Positions 7,704 to 10,238 of a DNA stretch of 10,238 nucleotides are shown piece by piece. The position numbers were made by a program, and so were the translations under genes. The DNA is from JBIOHP01 sp044449065 (GTDB lineage: Bacteria > Bacteroidota > Ignavibacteria > UBA10030 > SZUA-254), in contig JBIOHP010000052.1 in the NCBI GenBank assembly GCA_044449065.1, positions 1 through 10,238 on the forward strand, read 5' to 3'. Numbering within the stretch: position 1 is the stretch's first letter; each line of letters opens with the position of its first letter. The notes under the pieces are model-generated. The model was not told the DNA's origin. It ran no database searches and worked only from the letters and a program-made list of their open reading frames with translations.

Positions 7704-7775
7704 CCCAACCCCCTCCCCTTTTTTTAAGCCCGCCCGGCTTCGCCGTTCGGACGGGGGAAGGGGCGCGGGGTTGGG
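7704..7775. repeat. GC-rich nested inverted repeat
   Basis: The outer arms CCCAACCCCCTCCCCTT (7704-7720) and AAGGGGCGCGGGGTTGGG (7758-7775) pair almost completely. Inside them, CCCGCCCGG (7729-7737) pairs imperfectly with TTCGGACGGG (7746-7755) around a GGCTTCGCC mini-hairpin. On the minus strand the outer arm supplies the Shine-Dalgarno of the 85-aa gene. The mqnD start lies about 80 bases to the right. Elements of this 'CCCAACCCC...GGGGTTGGG' type are common dispersed intergenic repeats in metagenomic genomes. A short T run (7719-7725) lies inside the structure rather than after it, so an intrinsic terminator is not obvious. Confidence 0.7.
7711..7718 (-). promoter_or_regulatory. Ribosome site inside the inverted repeat
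   Basis: GGGGAGGG on the minus strand lies 8 bases upstream of ATG 7702. It supports that ATG over the TTG at 7708, which would sit too close to it. The same bases form one arm of the 7704-7775 inverted repeat, so folding of a longer transcript could hide the site. Confidence 0.45.
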
Positions 7776-7857
7776 TTAAGAAAATACGATGGCGTTACAC
7801 CCGCAACTTTCCCCCAATTTCCGTATCTTTATTCACCATAATTATAAAAAAAGGAAC

Positions 7858-8694
7858 ATGCCTGATAAAATTATTCGTGTTGGACACAGCCCCGATCCCG
7901 ACGACGCATTTATGTTTTACGGATTATCGAGCGGCAAGGTAAAACTTGACGGGATCGTTATCGAGCATATGCTTCAGGATATTCAATCGCTCAACGTGCG
8001 AGCAAAAAAAGCGGAACTGGAAGTCACCGCCATTTCCGCGCATACGTATCCCTACGTCGCGAAGGATTACTGGATCATGAGAACCGGCGCCAGCATGGGC
8101 GAGGGGTATGGTCCGGTGATCATTTCGAGAAAATATTCATCGCTGGAAGAGCTGAAAGGCAAAACGATTGGCACGCCGGGACCGCTGACAACCGCGACGC
8201 TGCTTTTTAAAATTTTCACTACCGGTATTAACAATATCGATATGCCGTTCGACGCGATTATGAAAGCCGTTGACGACGGCACGGTTGACGCGGGACTGCT
8301 GATCCACGAAGGACAGATCACCTACGAATCGCTCGGCTATAAAAAGGTACTCGATTTTGGCGAGCTGTGGGAGGAGCAGACGAAGGGTCTCCCGCTGCCG
8401 CTCGGCCTCGATCTCGTGCGGAAAGACCTGGGCATGGCGATGGCGAAAAAACTTTCCACCGGCTTGCGCGAAAGCATAAAGTTCGGATACGAGCATCTCC
8501 AGGAATCGATTCCCTACGCCATGCAATGGGGGCGCGGGATAAACTTTGAGCTTGGCGAGAAATTTGTGAAAATGTACGTGAGCGAGCTAACGATTGATAT
8601 GGGAGAGAACGGCAAAAAAGCGCTGGTGCTGCTGTTTAAATTAGGAGCGGAGAAAAAGATTATTCCGAGGGTGGATGGGTTTGAGTTGGTGTGA
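7858..8694 (+). CDS. mqnD: 1,4-dihydroxy-6-naphthoate synthase (MqnD), menaquinone futalosine pathway
   Basis: This is a complete 278-residue protein of the MqnA/MqnD periplasmic-binding-protein-like fold. MqnD converts cyclic dehypoxanthinyl futalosine to 1,4-dihydroxy-6-naphthoate, a cytosolic step of the futalosine route to menaquinone. MqnD-type motifs are RVGHSPDPDDAFMFY (7-21), ISAHTYPYV, GYGPVIIS, GTPGPLTTATLLF, DAGLLIHEGQITY (with the conserved His of HEGQ) and TKGLPLPLGLDLVRK. These favour MqnD over the related MqnA chorismate dehydratase. The frame stays open upstream to 7789, but the family begins right at the residues after ATG 7858. That ATG has AAGGA immediately upstream, with a short spacer. 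No other menaquinone gene lies in the window, so mqnA, mqnB, mqnC and mqnE would have to be elsewhere. No signal peptide is seen. Confidence 0.92.
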   Translation: MPDKIIRVGHSPDPDDAFMFYGLSSGKVKLDGIVIEHMLQDIQSLNVRAKKAELEVTAISAHTYPYVAKDYWIMRTGASMGEGYGPVIISRKYSSLEELKGKTIGTPGPLTTATLLFKIFTTGINNIDMPFDAIMKAVDDGTVDAGLLIHEGQITYESLGYKKVLDFGELWEEQTKGLPLPLGLDLVRKDLGMAMAKKLSTGLRESIKFGYEHLQESIPYAMQWGRGINFELGEKFVKMYVSELTIDMGENGKKALVLLFKLGAEKKIIPRVDGFELV

Positions 8695-9053
8695 TTATTT
8701 TTAAACGAACGCACAGCGGATTTTATAGATGATTTAGGGCGAGATTATGATGATAAGTTTCGAATCGTTAAGGCAAAAGAAAATAAATATTTGACTCTCT
8801 CCCCCCACTTTAGTACATTCATGCAACGGATTCTCGTCGTGCGAATTTAGAAATGAGGCAAACAACCACCTTACTTCTATGGCAAACGGGGGAATTATTA
8901 TTGTGTTTCCTCGCTTTCGGTGAAGCAAACCGTTGATATTTCTATCGTTATGTGTTGATGATCTTTTCCATGTTATGTCTTGAAATAAAACAAATTAGCG
9001 AGTAAATAGATACACCCTAAAGAATATTCTTAATTTTATACTTGGAGAACATT
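8695..9053. other. Gene-free gap between mqnD and the AT-rich cluster
   Basis: No gene or RNA was recognised in this 359-base stretch. The mqnD frame stays open for 51 codons after its stop, to TAG at 8848-8850, but has no good start. A minus-strand frame at 8734-8928 looks spurious. Composition shifts from mixed to strongly AT-rich at about 8940, which marks the probable left boundary of the cassette that follows. A TTGAAA at 8980-8985 could be a -35 element for the downstream genes, but the matching -10 (TAAATA at 9003) is poor. No terminator with a clear U-tract was seen behind mqnD. Confidence 0.4.
9044..9047 (+). promoter_or_regulatory. Shine-Dalgarno that fixes the 64-aa gene start
   Basis: GGAG lies six bases before ATG 9054. 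The frame stays open to a TTG at 9042, but that codon overlaps the GGAG itself, so the ATG is the real start. Confidence 0.65.
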
Positions 9054-9248
9054 ATGGTTGGCAAAGAAGAACAAATCTTAGATGAACTAATTTCAATAAA
9101 AAAGTTATTGGTAATGTTTTTATATTCGGCAGGAATTCCATCAGAGGAAATAGATAAAGCAGCAAAAATAGGTGCCGCAAATATAAGAGGTTTATGTTCT
9201 AAGAAAAAGGCGAAACTTACAGTTAACATTTCAAAAGAATTAGAATAA
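9054..9248 (+). CDS. 64-aa protein, diverged relative of the next gene's HTH protein
   Basis: This is a small AT-rich gene whose product starts MVGKEEQILDELISIKKLLV. A long N-terminal helix (about 3-24) leads into AGIPSEEIDKAAKIGAANIRGL (26-47) and a lysine-rich tail. The layout matches the 85-aa protein encoded next: the sequence 'EE/EK...I..I..LL' is followed by 'AG(I/F)...EI' and a K-rich helix. It differs in lacking about 14 residues corresponding to the first HTH helix. The two are probably tandem paralogues, with this one having lost part of the DNA-binding fold. It could act as a partner or antagonist of the HTH protein, but this is inference. The stop is 12 bases before the next ATG, so the two are surely one transcript. 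Family and function are unknown. Confidence 0.65.
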   Translation: MVGKEEQILDELISIKKLLVMFLYSAGIPSEEIDKAAKIGAANIRGLCSKKKAKLTVNISKELE

Positions 9249-9260
9249 TGGAGACAAATT

Positions 9261-9518
9261 ATGAGTATTTCGGAAAAAGAATTACAAGCAGACATAAATA
9301 AAATAATTAATCTTCTTGCGCTTATTGCAGTTAAAGATAAACCACAAAAAGATCAAATTGGAATTCTGTCGCAAGCTGGTTTTCAACCAAAGGAAATAGC
9401 AGACATAATTAATACAACCTCGAACACTGTGAGTGTCATACTACACAAGCTAAAAAGTCGGAAGCAAAAAATTCGGATGAAACAAAATGATCGACAAGAT
9501 ATTGTTAAGAGCAATTAA
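9261..9518 (+). CDS. Sigma-70 region-4-like HTH protein, 85 aa
   Basis: This is a small helix-turn-helix protein. An N-terminal helix (about 4-24, KELQADINKIINLLALIAV) precedes a region-4-type HTH: QKDQIGILSQAG (29-40), FQPKEIADIIN (41-51) and recognition helix TTSNTVSVILHKLKSR (52-67), then a basic tail. The phrase 'Q...LS.AGF.pKEIAdi..TT.NTVsv.l.klk' is characteristic of small uncharacterised sigma-factor-like HTH proteins found in many bacteria and archaea, often in accessory loci. The likely role is DNA binding, perhaps autoregulation of this operon. GGAG (9250-9253) lies seven bases before the ATG. The 3' end overlaps the HEPN gene by 32 bases in a different frame, indicating translational coupling. 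Confidence 0.8.
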   Translation: MSISEKELQADINKIINLLALIAVKDKPQKDQIGILSQAGFQPKEIADIINTTSNTVSVILHKLKSRKQKIRMKQNDRQDIVKSN

Positions 9519-10146
9519 AAGTAAAAAAAATGGTATAACGATTCAAGCCATATATCAAGGAATTAATAGAGTCCGAAAGGAATTTTACAATTCAATTTCT
9601 AAAGAGGATGGTGCATATATTTATGGTAGCCGAATTGGTATAGACATCTTTAAGTTCTTGAAAAATAATACTGATCAGCAGGACCGTATACAGAAATTTC
9701 TCTCGTCGGGTAAATCGGAAGATGGTGGGCGAATTCAGAAAATTAAGCAACCTAAAAGTTCACCCATAAAGATATTAAAGGTGAAAGATACTACGATCGA
9801 GGATACGTTATTACCTGGGAAGATTACTGAAGACGCAAAAAAAATGGCAGAAATATATCCATTTATTTATATCTTTGAAAATTCGGTCCGAAATTTTGTT
9901 CGAATGGCAATGGACAAAGCATTTCCCACAGGATGGTGGAATGAGAATAGGATAACAACCGATGTATTTAAAAAAGCCGTTCAAAGAAAGGGTATAGAGG
10001 GAAAAAATTTGTGGCATGGGAGTCGATCAGATAATATGCTCGATTATATTGACTTTGACGAATTAGAAAAAGTAATTTCCAAAAACACAGAGACTTTAAC
10101 TCCGTATTTTAAAGGGTTACCTAGCAGGTTGTTGAAAAACGCATAA
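9487..10146 (+). CDS. Swt1-like HEPN domain protein, short at the C-terminus
   Basis: This is a 219-residue AT-rich gene product. The N-terminal module (about 1-72; 'AYIYGSRIGIDIFKFLKN' at 43-60) is followed by a basic linker (73-118, KIKQPKSSPIKILKVK). The C-terminal part begins YPFIYIFENSVRNFVRMAMDK (124-144), followed by GWWNEN (149-154) and DYIDFDELEKVISKN (186-200). The pattern 'YP.iy.fENs.RnfI...l....G..WW' plus 'Y.dF.eL..iI..N' matches the Swt1-like HEPN domain as I know it. HEPN proteins are all-helical and often RNases of toxin or defence systems. The domain normally goes on to an R-N-x-x-x-x-H motif, but this frame ends at SRLLKNA, and no such motif appears in any frame after it. 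It may therefore be catalytically dead, truncated, or a binding-only variant. The ATG overlaps the HTH gene by 32 bases, with GGA eight bases upstream. Confidence 0.75.
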   Translation: MIDKILLRAIKSKKNGITIQAIYQGINRVRKEFYNSISKEDGAYIYGSRIGIDIFKFLKNNTDQQDRIQKFLSSGKSEDGGRIQKIKQPKSSPIKILKVKDTTIEDTLLPGKITEDAKKMAEIYPFIYIFENSVRNFVRMAMDKAFPTGWWNENRITTDVFKKAVQRKGIEGKNLWHGSRSDNMLDYIDFDELEKVISKNTETLTPYFKGLPSRLLKNA

Positions 10147-10238
10147 ATATTTTCTTTTGAGTGTCGGAAATAGGTGATGATGTATTATATTTGAAGAACG
10201 AATAATATTAACCATCAGACGAGCCAAGAAAATGCGCG

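Noticed and set aside
7789..7857. N-terminal extension of mqnD to 7789
   Set aside because: The family starts at the residues after ATG 7858, and the extension is low-quality sequence from the repeat border.
8067..8526. Minus-strand frames across mqnD
   Set aside because: They are shadows of mqnD, with no ribosome site or motifs.
8695..8850. Read-through extension of mqnD (51 codons in frame after TGA)
   Set aside because: MqnD is already of normal length at the TGA. The extension has no stop-codon recoding signal that I can see and no matching family segment.

Overview
The window looks like the chromosome of a mesophilic bacterium, most plausibly in the Bacteroidota/Ignavibacteriota (FCB) neighbourhood. 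This placement is an inference from three things: the futalosine-type menaquinone gene, a secreted Fn3-like protein behind a signal peptide, and intergenic DNA filled with short CC-NNN-GG palindromes. No rRNA, tRNA or CRISPR array was seen. Base composition is visibly patchy: housekeeping genes are near-balanced, while two blocks (about 6180-7440 and 8950-10238) are clearly AT-rich.

Left part (1-4813), minus strand. A secreted protein begins at 225 and runs off the left edge. An 826-base stretch with no convincing gene follows. Next is a complete MBL-fold/beta-CASP RNA-processing hydrolase (1052-2446). A 330-base gap packed with TGTACA-linked stem-loop repeats separates it from a complete GH13 glycogen/alpha-glucan debranching-type enzyme (2777-4813).

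Middle (4814-7708). A gene-poor gap of about 615 bases ends in a three-hairpin palindromic element (5309-5407). Beyond it lie two minus-strand genes 4 bases apart: tcmP (6180-7328), transcribed first, and its usual partner, the three-Cys-motif DUF5131/phage Gp37-Gp68-like protein (5429-6175). They form a recognised but functionally unassigned gene pair. The tcmP gene is AT-rich and its partner is not. A small conserved-looking coiled-coil protein (7445-7702) lies upstream of them on the same strand.

Right part (7703-10238), plus strand. A GC-rich inverted repeat (7704-7775) sits between the small minus-strand gene and mqnD (7858-8694), which encodes 1,4-dihydroxy-6-naphthoate synthase of the futalosine menaquinone pathway. 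After a gene-free gap comes an AT-rich cluster of three small genes: a 64-aa protein, an 85-aa sigma-70-region-4-like HTH protein, and a 219-aa protein with a Swt1-like HEPN domain. The first two look like diverged paralogues, and the second and third genes overlap. This cluster and the TcmP/three-Cys pair are the most interesting parts of the window and both have the look of horizontally moving accessory cassettes. The HEPN protein stops before the point where an RX4-6H RNase motif would be expected.
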